Shown: positions 1 through 8,549 of the stretch, one piece after another
Numbering within the stretch: position 1 is the first letter of the stretch
Layout: every line of letters begins with the position of its first letter
Assembly: GCF_019343495.1 (NCBI RefSeq)
Contig: NZ_CP072549.1
Location: forward strand, 1,054,001 to 1,118,000
Length of the DNA stretch: 64,000 bases
Direction: 5' to 3'
DNA from: Acinetobacter lwoffii
GTDB lineage: Bacteria > Pseudomonadota > Gammaproteobacteria > Pseudomonadales > Moraxellaceae
The notes under the pieces: model-generated
What the model was told of the DNA's origin: nothing
What the model saw: only the letters and a program-made list of their open reading frames with translations
Databases searched by the model: none
Position numbers and translations under genes: made by a program

Positions 1-26
1 AAAGACTTCTCCCCAATCAATAATAA

Positions 27-57
27 AAAAAGCCCTGGAAATACAGGGCTTTTTTGA
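27..57 (-). terminator. Intrinsic terminator of the lipoprotein gene
   Basis: The inverted repeat agccctg/cagggct (31-37 and 44-50) has an A-run on its left, which reads as a T-run on the minus strand. It lies just 3' of the minus-strand lipoprotein stop codon at 67. Confidence 0.8.
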
Positions 58-66
58 CATCTCGAA

Positions 67-1113
67 TTATTGTTTATCCCCAATAATGGTAGACCATAGC
101 AGGTCATCAATTTCACTGCCATTGAAATAAACAGTAGCCTTCAATGATTCAGGCTGGTTCTGTTTGACCTCAATTACCTGATCATCGCTGTCCTTAATTC
201 TAAGCACGCCCTCTTTTGGCAAATGCTTATAGTTATTTAATACGGTTTCATCCATTTTAAATGGTGTCGTGATATTAAAATCAAAACTGTAACGATAATC
301 TGCCAGATCAGGCTGACCGATAATCGTACCACGACTGGTTAAGGTACGAATCCCATTACTGCCACTGCCATAATCATCGACCAAGCTGTAATTATAATTA
401 CGCACCTGCAGATATTCTTTGCTCTTTGTATCAAACGCGATTCCAGAAGTACCTGCCTGACCGGTCTCGGCGATACGCTGGAATTCCAACTGATCGATTT
501 GATAAGATTCGGATTGCCCCATGTTATTTTTGGTTTTACGATGCACAATTGTGCCAGAAATCAGGTAGTCGTCCTTGAGATTAAAATCTACATTTGAACC
601 ATAACGGACATTGCTAAAGCTTAAAGTCGTCGTGTCACCATTCACCGTCTGAGTAATGTTTGAGCCTTTACGGTAAGTTTTATCCAGAATAATACAGTTA
701 TCTTTATCTGTTTTTAATTTCAGGGTTTTGACCGAACCAGTGGTATTGACTTCCGAACAGATCAGATTTGGATATTTAATACTATTGATGCCCAAATTAT
801 AAATTTTGATAATACGTGCAGTACGCCCATAAGGATAATCTGCGAATACTTCTCCAATCATGTGACCTAGAGCAACATTATAGTCGGTATCATTACTGGT
901 ATTTCCGGAAATTTTATCGCGAATTTTCTTTACAATATCCTGATCTTCAAACGGGACAAACTCCTCTGAAAGCTCAGGGGAAATACTTTCCTTAGGAACA
1001 TTTGGAGGTGTAGTGACAGTAGGACTGTCTGAGCTACTTCCCCCACCACCGCCACAGGCACTCATTAAACCCGAAACAAGAGCAAGTCCAAAGATAGAAA
1101 TCTGCTTTTTCAT
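67..1113 (-). CDS. Putative lipoprotein, function unknown
   Basis: This 348-residue protein begins with a lipoprotein signal peptide (MKKQISIFGLALVSGLMSAC) whose lipobox ends at Cys20. A run of five glycines and a Ser/Thr/Pro-rich flexible stretch follow, an arrangement common in Acinetobacter lipoproteins. The rest (about residues 50-348) looks like a soluble, beta-rich domain with no motif I recognise. The likely location is lipid-anchored in the outer membrane or facing the periplasm. A ribosome-binding sequence AGGGAA lies about eight bases before the ATG. The gene stands alone: a terminator follows it, and an insertion sequence lies about 460 bp upstream. Family and function are unknown to me. 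Confidence 0.8.
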   Translation of the reverse strand: MKKQISIFGLALVSGLMSACGGGGGSSSDSPTVTTPPNVPKESISPELSEEFVPFEDQDIVKKIRDKISGNTSNDTDYNVALGHMIGEVFADYPYGRTARIIKIYNLGINSIKYPNLICSEVNTTGSVKTLKLKTDKDNCIILDKTYRKGSNITQTVNGDTTTLSFSNVRYGSNVDFNLKDDYLISGTIVHRKTKNNMGQSESYQIDQLEFQRIAETGQAGTSGIAFDTKSKEYLQVRNYNYSLVDDYGSGSNGIRTLTSRGTIIGQPDLADYRYSFDFNITTPFKMDETVLNNYKHLPKEGVLRIKDSDDQVIEVKQNQPESLKATVYFNGSEIDDLLWSTIIGDKQ

Positions 1114-1573
1114 AAAATTTATTCCCTAAAATTTCTTTGCATTTTTATTTGGTGATCACTAAAGATTGGCCTTCTCGAAACTGAACAGCTCAAATGCTAT
1201 TTCTGCCGGTAATGTTTTTTCTTGGCAGCCAGCTTTATCCTTCGATAGCGCTTTATCTTTAAACAAAGAAGTTTTTGGTTCTGTAATTTTAATGTATATT
1301 TCAAACAACAATTATCATAAGAAATGAAGTGCTTATTTGAATCTTGTTCCTTACCAGAGTCACTTTTCAACACACTTAAAGCGCATTTAATTAGATCGAT
1401 TAACTTTGCAACAAAGCTTATAAAATTTGTAATGGTTAAGTTAAAGACGGATTGAATTTTCTTTTTATGGAGAATCATGCTCAACTTTCATACATGGCTA
1501 TGAAAGAGAATATTGAAAGATAGGATAACTTTAGAGCATAGAAAATGATCATTTTTATGATATGAAATACTTA
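1114..1573. other. AT-rich intergenic region without a convincing gene
   Basis: This region of about 460 bases lies between the lipoprotein gene and the insertion sequence. It carries the lipoprotein leader at its left end. A minus-strand frame (1197-1478 from its first ATG) could encode a Lys-rich peptide of about 93 residues, but it has no good ribosome-binding site, no recognisable domain and the composition of random AT-rich DNA. I do not call it a gene. I see no RNA gene or clear terminator here. Confidence 0.5.
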
Positions 1574-1583
1574 GGGCGTGTCC

Positions 1584-2090
1584 TCATTTGGCTTTACACC
1601 AAATAAATATGCAAGCAATGTAAATCATAGACTGGTAATTTCGTGCAAGCTTATCAAATCGGGTTGCAATCGCTCGGAAATGCTTCAATCTCGCAAACAC
1701 ATTTTCAACTAAATGTCTTAATTTATATAGATATTTATCAAACTCCTTATTCGATCTTTTACTATTTGATCTCATTGGAATGATGGGAATCATATCCTTG
1801 TTCTGGGCATATATTCTAATGTGCTCAGCATCATACCCCTTATCAGCAATGAGATAAGTTGCCTCGCCTACAGTATCAATCAGTTGTTTTGCAACTTGAC
1901 TGTCGTGGACGCCACCCCCAGTGATTTTAAAATCAATCGGTAATCCATTCGCGTCGGTTGCAAGATGTATTTTTGTTGTTCGTCCACCACGTGATTGTCC
2001 AATTGCTCTTTCGAAACCATTCCGAGCTCCACTTGCATGTTGATGCACGCGTATGTAGCTTCCGTCAATGAATACCCATTCTTGATCCAA
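1584..2090 (-). CDS. IS transposase, C-terminal frame (OrfB, DDE domain)
   Basis: This 168-residue frame holds the catalytic DDE core of an IS5-family transposase. The first Asp is in FIDGSYIRVHQH, the second in LIADKGYDAEH, and the Glu in HLVENVFARLKHFRAIATR, the usual N2, N3 and C1 blocks of the DDE superfamily. Reading upstream in the same frame past the listed ATG gives RLRGVLDQEWVFIDG, which continues the N-terminal frame exactly where homologous single-frame transposases do. The protein is therefore probably made mainly as a frameshift fusion of about 250 residues with OrfA, not from its own ATG. It acts on the terminal inverted repeats of its own element. Confidence 0.85.
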   Translation of the reverse strand: MDQEWVFIDGSYIRVHQHASGARNGFERAIGQSRGGRTTKIHLATDANGLPIDFKITGGGVHDSQVAKQLIDTVGEATYLIADKGYDAEHIRIYAQNKDMIPIIPMRSNSKRSNKEFDKYLYKLRHLVENVFARLKHFRAIATRFDKLARNYQSMIYIACIFIWCKAK

Positions 2091-2335
2091 GACGCCTCGT
2101 AATCTAAAAAAAATTTATTCCACAATCCCTTGCTTGCCCAACGATTAAAACGATTATAAGCAGTTTGCCAAGGACAAAATTCTTGAGGAATATCACGCCA
2201 TGTGGCGCCTGTACGCAGTTTCCATAAGATCGCTTCCATGATATTTCTACTATTCTTTGAACGGTAGCAACCATGTAATCGCATAGTATCTTGAATTTGC
2301 TGCCAGATATCATCGGTAAGAAGAGTACGTGCCAT
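1880..2335 (-). CDS. IS transposase, N-terminal frame (OrfA)
   Basis: The first 75 or so residues form the N-terminal DNA-binding domain of IS5/IS427-type transposases, with the typical WRDIPQEFCPWQTAYNRFNR block. The start is the ATG 77 bases inside the right inverted repeat. On the minus strand the codons AAA TTT TTT TTA (A8 run at 2106-2113 on the plus strand) form a slippery site. A -1 shift there joins this frame to the DDE frame. Residues after the slippery site show no similarity to transposases and are out-of-frame translation. Overlap with OrfB is about 210 bp, normal for this subgroup. Confidence 0.8.
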   Translation of the reverse strand: MARTLLTDDIWQQIQDTMRLHGCYRSKNSRNIMEAILWKLRTGATWRDIPQEFCPWQTAYNRFNRWASKGLWNKFFLDYEASWIKNGYSLTEATYACINMQVELGMVSKEQLDNHVVDEQQKYILQPTRMDYRLILKSLGVASTTVKLQNN

Positions 2336-2442
2336 TGAAAATATAGAAATAAAAATAACTCAAAGGAGGATTTTAAGTATTTAAAACCAATTCTTCAAAT
2401 GAGGACACGCCCTAATCATTTAAAGAAGATTTAAAGCGTCAA

Positions 2443-3399
2443 TTATTTTAGATTGGTCATGGATTCACTAGATTTTTTCCGACGTTTATACTCAAACATG
2501 TTCTGATCCGCTTGTGCGAGTGCTGCAAATAAGCCCTGACTTGGATGACGCATTGCCATACCAATCGCTGCGCCAATGTTTGCTGCTGCAAAGGCATTAA
2601 TTAAACGATCCACTAAACTTTCAGTACCCGTTTCATCATTTTCCACGCTAAGAATCACAAACTCATCACCACCCAAACGAGCAACAATATCATTGATTCG
2701 TACGTTATCTCGCAATACCTGCGCCGCATTTTGAATCAGCTTGTCACCTTCATCATGACCCAAACTATCATTCAACTTTTTTAGGTCATTCAGGTCAATA
2801 AATAATACAGCGGCGGGATGACCATATTGCTTACAACGCTCTTCTTCAGCTCGCAGCAGTTTTTCCCAGGCCCGACGATTATAGAGCCCGGTCAATTCAT
2901 CTTTACTGGCTTCTTCCTGCAATAATTCATGTTGACGTACCTGCTCACTTTGACGCAATTCTGCCTGCAAGATCGAACTGAGCAATTGTCCCAACAACTC
3001 GACCAATTGCATATCTTGCACAATAGCTTCCGATTTGGTTTCTGGATCAATCGCACAGAGTGTTCCAAACAAACTGCCATCTTCTTTAAGGAGTGGCTGA
3101 CCAATATAAGATTTTATACAGACCTGCTGATTAATCGGCGCTGTGGCGTATAAAGGAATTTCTTCAGAGCGGGGGGCAATTCTCGGGGCCTTACCTGCGA
3201 CCATATGAGAACAAAAAGAATCAGCCCACTGAAACACTTGACCGGGTCGTATATCATAACCATGATCTTCACTTTGCAGCACAATCCAGTCTTGGCCTTC
3301 TACCCGGGTGATCATCCATAAATTAAAGCAAAAATGCTGATGCAAAAACTTTAACACCGCCTCTCCAGCATCCTGAAAACTTTTGAAATTTATATTTTC
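2443..3399 (-). CDS. GAF-GGDEF diguanylate cyclase
   Basis: The predicted protein of 318 residues would make cyclic di-GMP from two GTP. An N-terminal GAF sensor domain spans about residues 15-147, then a short charged helix (about 148-167) leads to a GGDEF domain with the intact signature GGDEF at 244-248. RIND (235-238) lies five residues before it, matching the RxxD product-inhibition I-site. No signal peptide or membrane segment is seen, so it is cytoplasmic and its GAF domain probably senses a soluble ligand. The open frame runs 14 codons further upstream, but the internal ATG at 3399 has AGAGG at good spacing and begins the GAF homology. It stands alone between the IS and tsaD. Confidence 0.85.
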   Translation of the reverse strand, partial: ENINFKSFQDAGEAVLKFLHQHFCFNLWMITRVEGQDWIVLQSEDHGYDIRPGQVFQWADSFCSHMVAGKAPRIAPRSEEIPLYATAPINQQVCIKSYIGQPLLKEDGSLFGTLCAIDPETKSEAIVQDMQLVELLGQLLSSILQAELRQSEQVRQHELLQEEASKDELTGLYNRRAWEKLLRAEEERCKQYGHPAAVLFIDLNDLKKLNDSLGHDEGDKLIQNAAQVLRDNVRINDIVARLGGDEFVILSVENDETGTESLVDRLINAFAAANIGAAIGMAMRHPSQGLFAALAQADQNMFEYKRRKKSSESMTNLK

Positions 3400-3569
3400 C
3401 ATTCGAGATTGCCTCTGCTGCAAACCTGTAAAAATATGCATGATATCAACTTAAGCTATTAAACTATTTTTCCAGTTTCAATAGAATATAAGAGTTCTAA
3501 ATACAGCTATAAAACTATATATTTACAACATACCGTTGCTATAAGTTTTCATTTAAAAATTCACAATAA

Positions 3570-3591
3570 AAAAGAGGCCTAAGCCTCTTTT
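3570..3591 (-). terminator. Intrinsic terminator of tsaD
   Basis: The inverted repeat aaaagaggc/gcctctttt around a CTAA loop lies just 3' of the tsaD stop. On the minus strand it is followed by a T-run. Confidence 0.8.
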
Positions 3592-3606
3592 CTTCAAGCC
3601 TGAAAT

Positions 3607-4623
3607 CTATGCCTCAGTCGGATTAGTCAGTTCCGTCATTGGCCAACGTGGAGTTGTCGTCACAGCCAAGCCATCATGCTGTCCTGCTTTGAGACGCTGA
3701 TAGCCCGCAAAAGCAATCATGGCACCATTGTCTGTACAGAGTGCAGGTTCAGCATAATAAACAGATGCACGAATCTTGGCTAAATCTGCTTCTAAACGCT
3801 CACGTAAACGCTTGTTGGCACTAACACCGCCCGCAATCACCAGACGTTTAAGCCCCGTTTGCTTCAGTGCTTTCACCGACTTTTTCACCAGAGTATCGAC
3901 AATGGCTTCCTGAAAACTGGCAGCGATATCGGCATCGCGGTTTTCATCACCGAGTTTTTTCATTTGTACAGAAACTGCGGTTTTTAGACCACTGAATGAA
4001 AATTCTAAACCTTGATGCAGCATTGGTCGCGGGAATGCAAATGCATTTGGATCGCCCTGCTCTGCCAGTTTGGAAATATTCGGGCCACCCGGATACGGCA
4101 GACCCATCATCTTCGCGACTTTATCAAATGCTTCGCCTGCCGCATCATCAATGGATTCACCCAAGAGTTCATACTGGCCAATGCCATAAGCAGCCATGAG
4201 CTGAGAATGTCCACCCGATACCAACAATGCGACAAATGGAAACTCAGGCGGAGTTTCTGACAATAAAGGTGCCAGCATATGACCTTCCATATGATGCACA
4301 CCAATTGCGGGTTTATTCAGCGCAAAGGCCAAAGTACGACCAAACAATGCACCGGTCATGAGTGCGCCCATCAGACCCGGGCCACGGGTATATGCGACTG
4401 CATCAATTTCTGATTTTTTCACGCCGCTCTGTTCAAGCAGCTCATTGATGAGTGGAATCAGTTTACGCACATGATCACGTGACGCCAGCTCTGGAACTAC
4501 ACCGCCATATTCTGCATGCAGTTTAATCTGGCTATAAAGCACCTGTCCGCGCAAACCCAACTCGCTGTCATACAGCGCAAGTCCTGTTTCATCACACGAC
4601 GTTTCCAAGCCTAAAACGATCAT
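3607..4623 (-). CDS. tsaD: tRNA N6-threonylcarbamoyladenosine transferase TsaD
   Basis: TsaD transfers the threonylcarbamoyl group to A37 of ANN-decoding tRNAs, in a complex with TsaB and TsaE. The protein begins [14 protein letters not shown], the standard start of the family, and has the metal-binding HHMEGH motif (His111 and His115) plus the ASKHA-fold signatures [11 protein letters not shown] and [14 protein letters not shown]. The longest frame adds 30 codons upstream without family similarity. Starting at 4623 gives 338 residues, close to the E. coli length. It is divergent from rpsU, the arrangement known from the E. coli macromolecular synthesis region, and is an essential cytosolic enzyme. 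Confidence 0.97.
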   Translation of the reverse strand: MIVLGLETSCDETGLALYDSELGLRGQVLYSQIKLHAEYGGVVPELASRDHVRKLIPLINELLEQSGVKKSEIDAVAYTRGPGLMGALMTGALFGRTLAFALNKPAIGVHHMEGHMLAPLLSETPPEFPFVALLVSGGHSQLMAAYGIGQYELLGESIDDAAGEAFDKVAKMMGLPYPGGPNISKLAEQGDPNAFAFPRPMLHQGLEFSFSGLKTAVSVQMKKLGDENRDADIAASFQEAIVDTLVKKSVKALKQTGLKRLVIAGGVSANKRLRERLEADLAKIRASVYYAEPALCTDNGAMIAFAGYQRLKAGQHDGLAVTTTPRWPMTELTNPTEA

Positions 4624-4672
4624 TAAACTGCCTATAACCTGTATCAATTCTATTGCAGCAACTATTATAGAC

Positions 4673-4701
4673 TTGTGGTATGAGATGTAAATGAGTAAAA
4701 T
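4673..4701 (+). promoter_or_regulatory. Candidate sigma-70 promoter of rpsU
   Basis: TTGTGG (4673-4678) and TAAAAT (4696-4701) are separated by 17 bases and lie about 70 bases before the rpsU start. The match to the consensus is moderate and was found by eye only. Confidence 0.4.
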
Positions 4702-4770
4702 ACTGACCTTCACTTGTGATTGAGGGCAATTCAGCCCGAGATCTTACCCTAACTGATATGAGGATTCTTC

Positions 4771-4986
4771 ATGCCACAAGTTAAATTGAAAGAAGGCGAA
4801 CCAGTAGACGTAGCTATCCGTCGTTTCAAACGTTCATGCGAAAAAGCGGGTGTTCTTGCTGACGTACGTAAGCGTGAATTCTACGAGAAACCAACTCAAG
4901 AACGTAAGCGCAAAAAAGCTGCTGCTGTTAAACGCTACCAAAAGAAATTGGCGCGTGAATCAGTACGTACAACTCGCCTTTACTAA
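4771..4986 (+). CDS. rpsU: 30S ribosomal protein S21
   Basis: S21 is a small, very basic protein (71 residues) of the 30S subunit that lies near the anti-Shine-Dalgarno region and helps initiation. The N-terminal [21 protein letters not shown] and the Lys/Arg-rich C-terminal helix are characteristic, and the length matches E. coli S21. A GAGGA ribosome-binding sequence precedes the ATG. It is divergent from tsaD and followed after 33 bases by the yqeY gene. The dnaG and rpoD genes that follow rpsU in E. coli are absent here. Confidence 0.97.
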
Positions 4987-5019
4987 GATTAATTTGTGAT
5001 TGATTGCCTGGAATAAATA

Positions 5020-5466
5020 ATGACGACTTTAAAAGACCAAATCACGGATGTTTTGAAAGCAACAATGCGTGCCAAAGAAATGTCCAAGCTGACGGTCATT
5101 CGTAGTCTACAGGCAGCAATTAAGCAAATCGAAGTCGATGAGCGCAAAGAACTTGACGACGCTCAGGTTCTTGCGGTCATTGAAAAACAAATTAAACAAC
5201 GTAAAGAATCGGTTAAAGCCTTTGCAGGCGCTGGCCGAGATGATTTAGCTAGTAAGGAACAAGCCGAAATTGAGATTTTGTCTCAGTTTCTACCAGAAGC
5301 TATGACTGAGGAAGAACTTGATTCCATGATTGCGCAAGCTATTGCAGCGCAACAAGCTACTAGCATGAAAGATATGGGTAAGGTGATGAATTCTCTGCGT
5401 CCGCTCATAGCCGGGCGCGCCGATCCTGCACAAGTTTCCGCCAAAATCAAAGCGCAACTTGCTTAA
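5020..5466 (+). CDS. GatB/YqeY domain protein
   Basis: The 148-residue protein matches the YqeY family, a helical domain also found at the C-terminus of the GatB subunit of tRNA-dependent amidotransferases, where it contacts tRNA. Recognisable blocks are MTTLKDQITDVLKATMRAKE at the start, the VIRSLQAAIKQIEVDERKEL helix and the SQFLPEAMTEEEL segment. The free-standing protein has no firmly established reaction; a role in tRNA handling or amidation is inferred from the family. It follows rpsU closely and is probably co-transcribed with it. Confidence 0.9.
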   Translation: MTTLKDQITDVLKATMRAKEMSKLTVIRSLQAAIKQIEVDERKELDDAQVLAVIEKQIKQRKESVKAFAGAGRDDLASKEQAEIEILSQFLPEAMTEEELDSMIAQAIAAQQATSMKDMGKVMNSLRPLIAGRADPAQVSAKIKAQLA

Positions 5467-5535
5467 TCCATACTCTCTAGCATTTTCTCTTTAACGTTGA
5501 ACTGCCTTTAATCAAAGACAGTTCCTGACGTATTC

Positions 5536-5895
5536 TCATTGCAAATTACAATCGACCTGATAACGCTTAAGTAATTGCATCTCTTTCGACGATTTCACTT
5601 CTACAATTACATCCCGTTTACTCATATTTTGAAACTGACGATCCAGATAAGGACGATTCTGGTCAGCGGCCTGATATAAACGATCAACATAACGTCCTAC
5701 AATTCCACAAAATTTTGCATTCTGCTCAGGACTAAATCCCTGTTGCTGCGGATTTAAACCACTTAAAAACTGACGCGATTCCTTTTTATAATCCGCATTA
5801 ATTCGTTCTATTGCTTCTACATATTCAACTGCACTCGCAGCAAAAACCCCATAACTCCACCCCAGTAGACACACGCCCAATAGTATTTTTTTCAT
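5536..5895 (-). CDS. Hypothetical secreted protein
   Basis: This 119-residue protein has a clear signal peptide, MKKILLGVCLLGWSYGVFAA, with likely cleavage after the Ala-rich stretch near residue 20. The mature part of about 99 residues is polar and probably helical, and contains two cysteines (in KFCGIVG and VDCNLQ) that could form a disulfide in the periplasm. I do not recognise a family. It lies about 110 bases downstream of the BepA-like protease gene on the same strand and may be co-transcribed with it. Nothing else indicates its role. Confidence 0.7.
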   Translation of the reverse strand: MKKILLGVCLLGWSYGVFAASAVEYVEAIERINADYKKESRQFLSGLNPQQQGFSPEQNAKFCGIVGRYVDRLYQAADQNRPYLDRQFQNMSKRDVIVEVKSSKEMQLLKRYQVDCNLQ

Positions 5896-6002
5896 ATTAT
5901 GCTTCAGTTTGATTCACGCTGATCTTTCAAAAAGATTGTAGCCTGATTGAATATATTCTTGCTATATCATCCTGATACAAAAACTTAAAACCCAGTTCAG
6001 CT

Positions 6003-7445
6003 TTAAATCTTATATTGATGTGCCTGCTGCATCTGCTTCAGACGCTGGCGAATGGTGGACGATAAAGATTGATTATTCTTTACGCTACGCTGTGCATGTA
6101 ATAATGATTTGATGGCAGTTTCTTCATATCCTGACCAATATTCTACTTCTGCACGATAGCGCAGCACATTAGCAGCCTTAATCGGCGAATCTGGCTCTGC
6201 ATTGGCAGCCAGTTGCATTAGTCGCCAGCCACTGACATCCCGTGAATTGGCATTTAGAAATCGCTGCACTAAAACTTTTGCTTTATCGGGTTGCTTGGCG
6301 CGAATCAGCACTTCTGCATATTTATAATTGAGCGCTCGATTTTCCGGCATGATCCGCGCTGCTGACGCTACACTTTCCAAAGCTGCATCAAGCTGGTTCT
6401 GAGCTAAATAAATATCAGTCTGGAATAAAACCTGTAAAGGATGCATCTGGTTATGCTTTTTTGCTCGATCTAAAGTGGCCTGCGCGGCCTGGAAATCACT
6501 TTGCTGTATTCGATAGGCAGTTAAGGCAAGCTGGCCTGCAAAATTATTTTGCCGGTCCATCAGGATAAGCTGCTCTGCATTGGTCTGACCAGACAATACC
6601 CTGCTATACCACTTGATAATGTCAAAGTCTTGGTCATTGAGACTGCGTTTCACCGCAGGAAGCTGGTTGGCACGTAAACGTGCTTCACTCATACGCTCGG
6701 TGGTGAGTGGATGAGTGAACCAGAAATCCGGCAGAAAGCTTAAGCGGCTGGTCGAGCGATGCATGACCTCAAAGAAATCTGCCATACTATGCGGGTTATA
6801 ACCGGAACGATACATATATTGCATACCAATCCGGTCTGCCTCACGCTCCTGATTACGGCTATAGGTAAGCTGTTTATCCAGAAGTGCTGCCTGTGAACCC
6901 ATCATGACCGCTGTGCCGACATCGCCATCTGCCTGAGAAGCGACCAAAGCACCGACGAGAATTCCGGCTAGCGCCAGTAAACCTTGCCCTTTAAATGCAT
7001 CCTGAGAGCGACTGTAATGACGTTGTGTGACATGTGCAATTTCATGTGCCATCACTCCTGCCACTTCATCCATGTTTCGGGCTGAATTAATCAGACCAGC
7101 ATTAAGTGCAAAGAGGCCACCCGGTACGGCGAAAGCATTAATTTGGGGATCATTAATGACCAGCAAACCGATCGGCTGTTGCAATTGAGTCTGACTCAGG
7201 ATATGAGAAAATACTGAAAGCAACTGATCTTCAAGCCATGGATTTTGCAGGACCGGCATTTGTTTATGCACTTCACGATAGACTTTTTCACCGATCATTT
7301 TTTCTTTTTGTTGATCGAGTAAGCCGACGCCTGTACCAATATCAGGCACAGAAAATTGTACATTTACTTGATTAAAATCATGGTTAGAGCCGTGCCCTGC
7401 TACCATATACAGACTTAAGCCACACGCCAGCGCCAATCGTTTCAA
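6003..7445 (-). CDS. bepA: BepA-like periplasmic M48 metalloprotease with TPR region
   Basis: The 480-residue protein starts with a signal peptide (MKRLALACGLSLYMVAGHGS) and carries a zinc-protease domain with HEIAH at residues 134-138. The third zinc ligand is in the SRNQEREADRIGM segment. The C-terminal half, from about residue 290, is helical with TPR-like repeats. This layout is that of E. coli BepA, a periplasmic protease and chaperone that helps assemble LptD and degrades misfolded outer-membrane proteins. The symbol is given by architecture; a close M48 paralogue with TPR repeats cannot be excluded. All catalytic residues are present. Confidence 0.85.
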   Translation of the reverse strand: MKRLALACGLSLYMVAGHGSNHDFNQVNVQFSVPDIGTGVGLLDQQKEKMIGEKVYREVHKQMPVLQNPWLEDQLLSVFSHILSQTQLQQPIGLLVINDPQINAFAVPGGLFALNAGLINSARNMDEVAGVMAHEIAHVTQRHYSRSQDAFKGQGLLALAGILVGALVASQADGDVGTAVMMGSQAALLDKQLTYSRNQEREADRIGMQYMYRSGYNPHSMADFFEVMHRSTSRLSFLPDFWFTHPLTTERMSEARLRANQLPAVKRSLNDQDFDIIKWYSRVLSGQTNAEQLILMDRQNNFAGQLALTAYRIQQSDFQAAQATLDRAKKHNQMHPLQVLFQTDIYLAQNQLDAALESVASAARIMPENRALNYKYAEVLIRAKQPDKAKVLVQRFLNANSRDVSGWRLMQLAANAEPDSPIKAANVLRYRAEVEYWSGYEETAIKSLLHAQRSVKNNQSLSSTIRQRLKQMQQAHQYKI

Positions 7446-7561
7446 TGAAAAATCTCTAATCCTGCCGATCTAATTTATCTTGAATATAGCATTGAACAAT
7501 GAGCAGAGACGCAAGAAAATGTTATTTTTTAATACCATTTAAACGACGAATCAGATGCATT

Positions 7562-8527
7562 TTAAAATTCCGGATTGACCACATAACGGGGCACTCGTCC
7601 TTCCAAGGCATCAACAAGATTCTGATAAGCCAGTTCTGCCATTTTTTTACGGGTGGCTGCAGTGGCCGAACCCACATGTGGCAATGTAACCACATTATCC
7701 AACTGGAATAATTCCGATTCCTTTAACGGCTCTTTCTGATACACATCCAGACCGGCAGCAAAAACCTGCTTGGCTTTTAAAGCTGAAGTTAATGCCTGTT
7801 CATCAATGACCGAGCCACGTGAAATATTGACCAATACTGCATGGGATTGCATTTTAGCCAATTCCGCTGTCGCAATCAGCGCCTTAGAATCCGCATTCAA
7901 ATCTACTGCAACAACCACAAAGTCAGAACGCTGTAACAGTTCCTCAAGCTGGCAATATTTCGCATTCAACCCTTGAGCAAGTTCTGGTTTTTCCCGACGA
8001 TTATGATACAGAATATTCATATTAAAACCGTAAAAACCACGACGTGCGATTGCAGCTCCAATATGACCGAGACCAATAATTCCGAGGGTTTTTCCAAAAA
8101 TATCCATACCAAATTGTGCTTCGCCCACGGTACGCTGCCATTGTCCCTGCTTGGTCCATTGATCCAGGTAAGCCACTTTGCGTGCTGCTGACATCAGTAA
8201 AGTAAAAGCCAGGTCAGCAGTGGTTTCAGTCAGTACATGCGGCGTATGACTGAGATAAATTTTCTTTTCATTTAAATAATCCAGTTCATAGTTGTCATAA
8301 CCGACACTGACACTGGAGATAATTTTTAACCGGGTGGCACTGGCCAGATTATCGCGATTCAACAAGCGCCCTGCGCCAATCATGCCATCAGCATCCTGAA
8401 CCTGCTGCAAAAGCTGTTGATTCACATCGCCTAGCTTCGGTTGTATATAACTAACCTGATAATTTTGTTCCAGCTTGTTTTGAATATCAGTATCAATTTG
8501 ACTAAATACAACCACTTTTTGTTTCAT
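7562..8527 (-). CDS. ghrB: 2-hydroxyacid dehydrogenase, glyoxylate/hydroxypyruvate reductase B-like
   Basis: The 321-residue protein is an NAD(P)-dependent D-2-hydroxyacid dehydrogenase. The Rossmann dinucleotide motif is GIIGLGHIGAAIARR. The substrate and catalytic blocks are VSVGYDNYELDYL near the N-terminus, VNISRGSVIDEQAL, and the catalytic His in TLPHVGSATAATR. Length and sequence are closest to GhrB, which reduces glyoxylate, hydroxypyruvate and 2-ketogluconate, but paralogues in the family differ in substrate, so the exact specificity is inferred. The gene follows the putative psi-subunit gene by 22 bases on the same strand, suggesting co-transcription without an obvious functional link. 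Confidence 0.85.
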   Translation of the reverse strand: MKQKVVVFSQIDTDIQNKLEQNYQVSYIQPKLGDVNQQLLQQVQDADGMIGAGRLLNRDNLASATRLKIISSVSVGYDNYELDYLNEKKIYLSHTPHVLTETTADLAFTLLMSAARKVAYLDQWTKQGQWQRTVGEAQFGMDIFGKTLGIIGLGHIGAAIARRGFYGFNMNILYHNRREKPELAQGLNAKYCQLEELLQRSDFVVVAVDLNADSKALIATAELAKMQSHAVLVNISRGSVIDEQALTSALKAKQVFAAGLDVYQKEPLKESELFQLDNVVTLPHVGSATAATRKKMAELAYQNLVDALEGRVPRYVVNPEF

Positions 8528-8549
8528 CTATTTTTATTCCACAGCAAGA

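Larger units (their letters stand above)
1574..2412 (-). mobile_element. IS5-family insertion sequence (IS427-like), complete
   Basis: The element has perfect 17-bp terminal inverted repeats, agggcgtgtcctcattt at 1573-1589 and its complement at 2397-2413. The outermost A/T of these can be assigned either to the repeat or to the target. Taking the ends as GGGCGTG...CACGCCC gives an 839-bp element flanked by TA on both sides (1572-1573 and 2413-2414), matching the short TA duplication known for this IS5 subgroup. Two overlapping minus-strand frames encode the transposase, joined by a likely -1 frameshift on a run of eight T. Both ends and both frames look intact, so it may be active. I cannot name the specific IS. 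Confidence 0.9.

Noticed and set aside
1197..1478. Minus-strand frame for a Lys-rich peptide of about 93 residues
   Set aside because: AT-rich composition, no ribosome-binding site, no family. Kept only as a remark on the intergenic region.
4624..4713. N-terminal extension of TsaD by 30 residues
   Set aside because: The extension has no family similarity; the ATG at 4623 gives the usual length and the conserved start.
5494..5531. Hairpin after yqeY (gaactg...cagttc)
   Set aside because: The stem is imperfect and no T-run follows, so I did not call a terminator.
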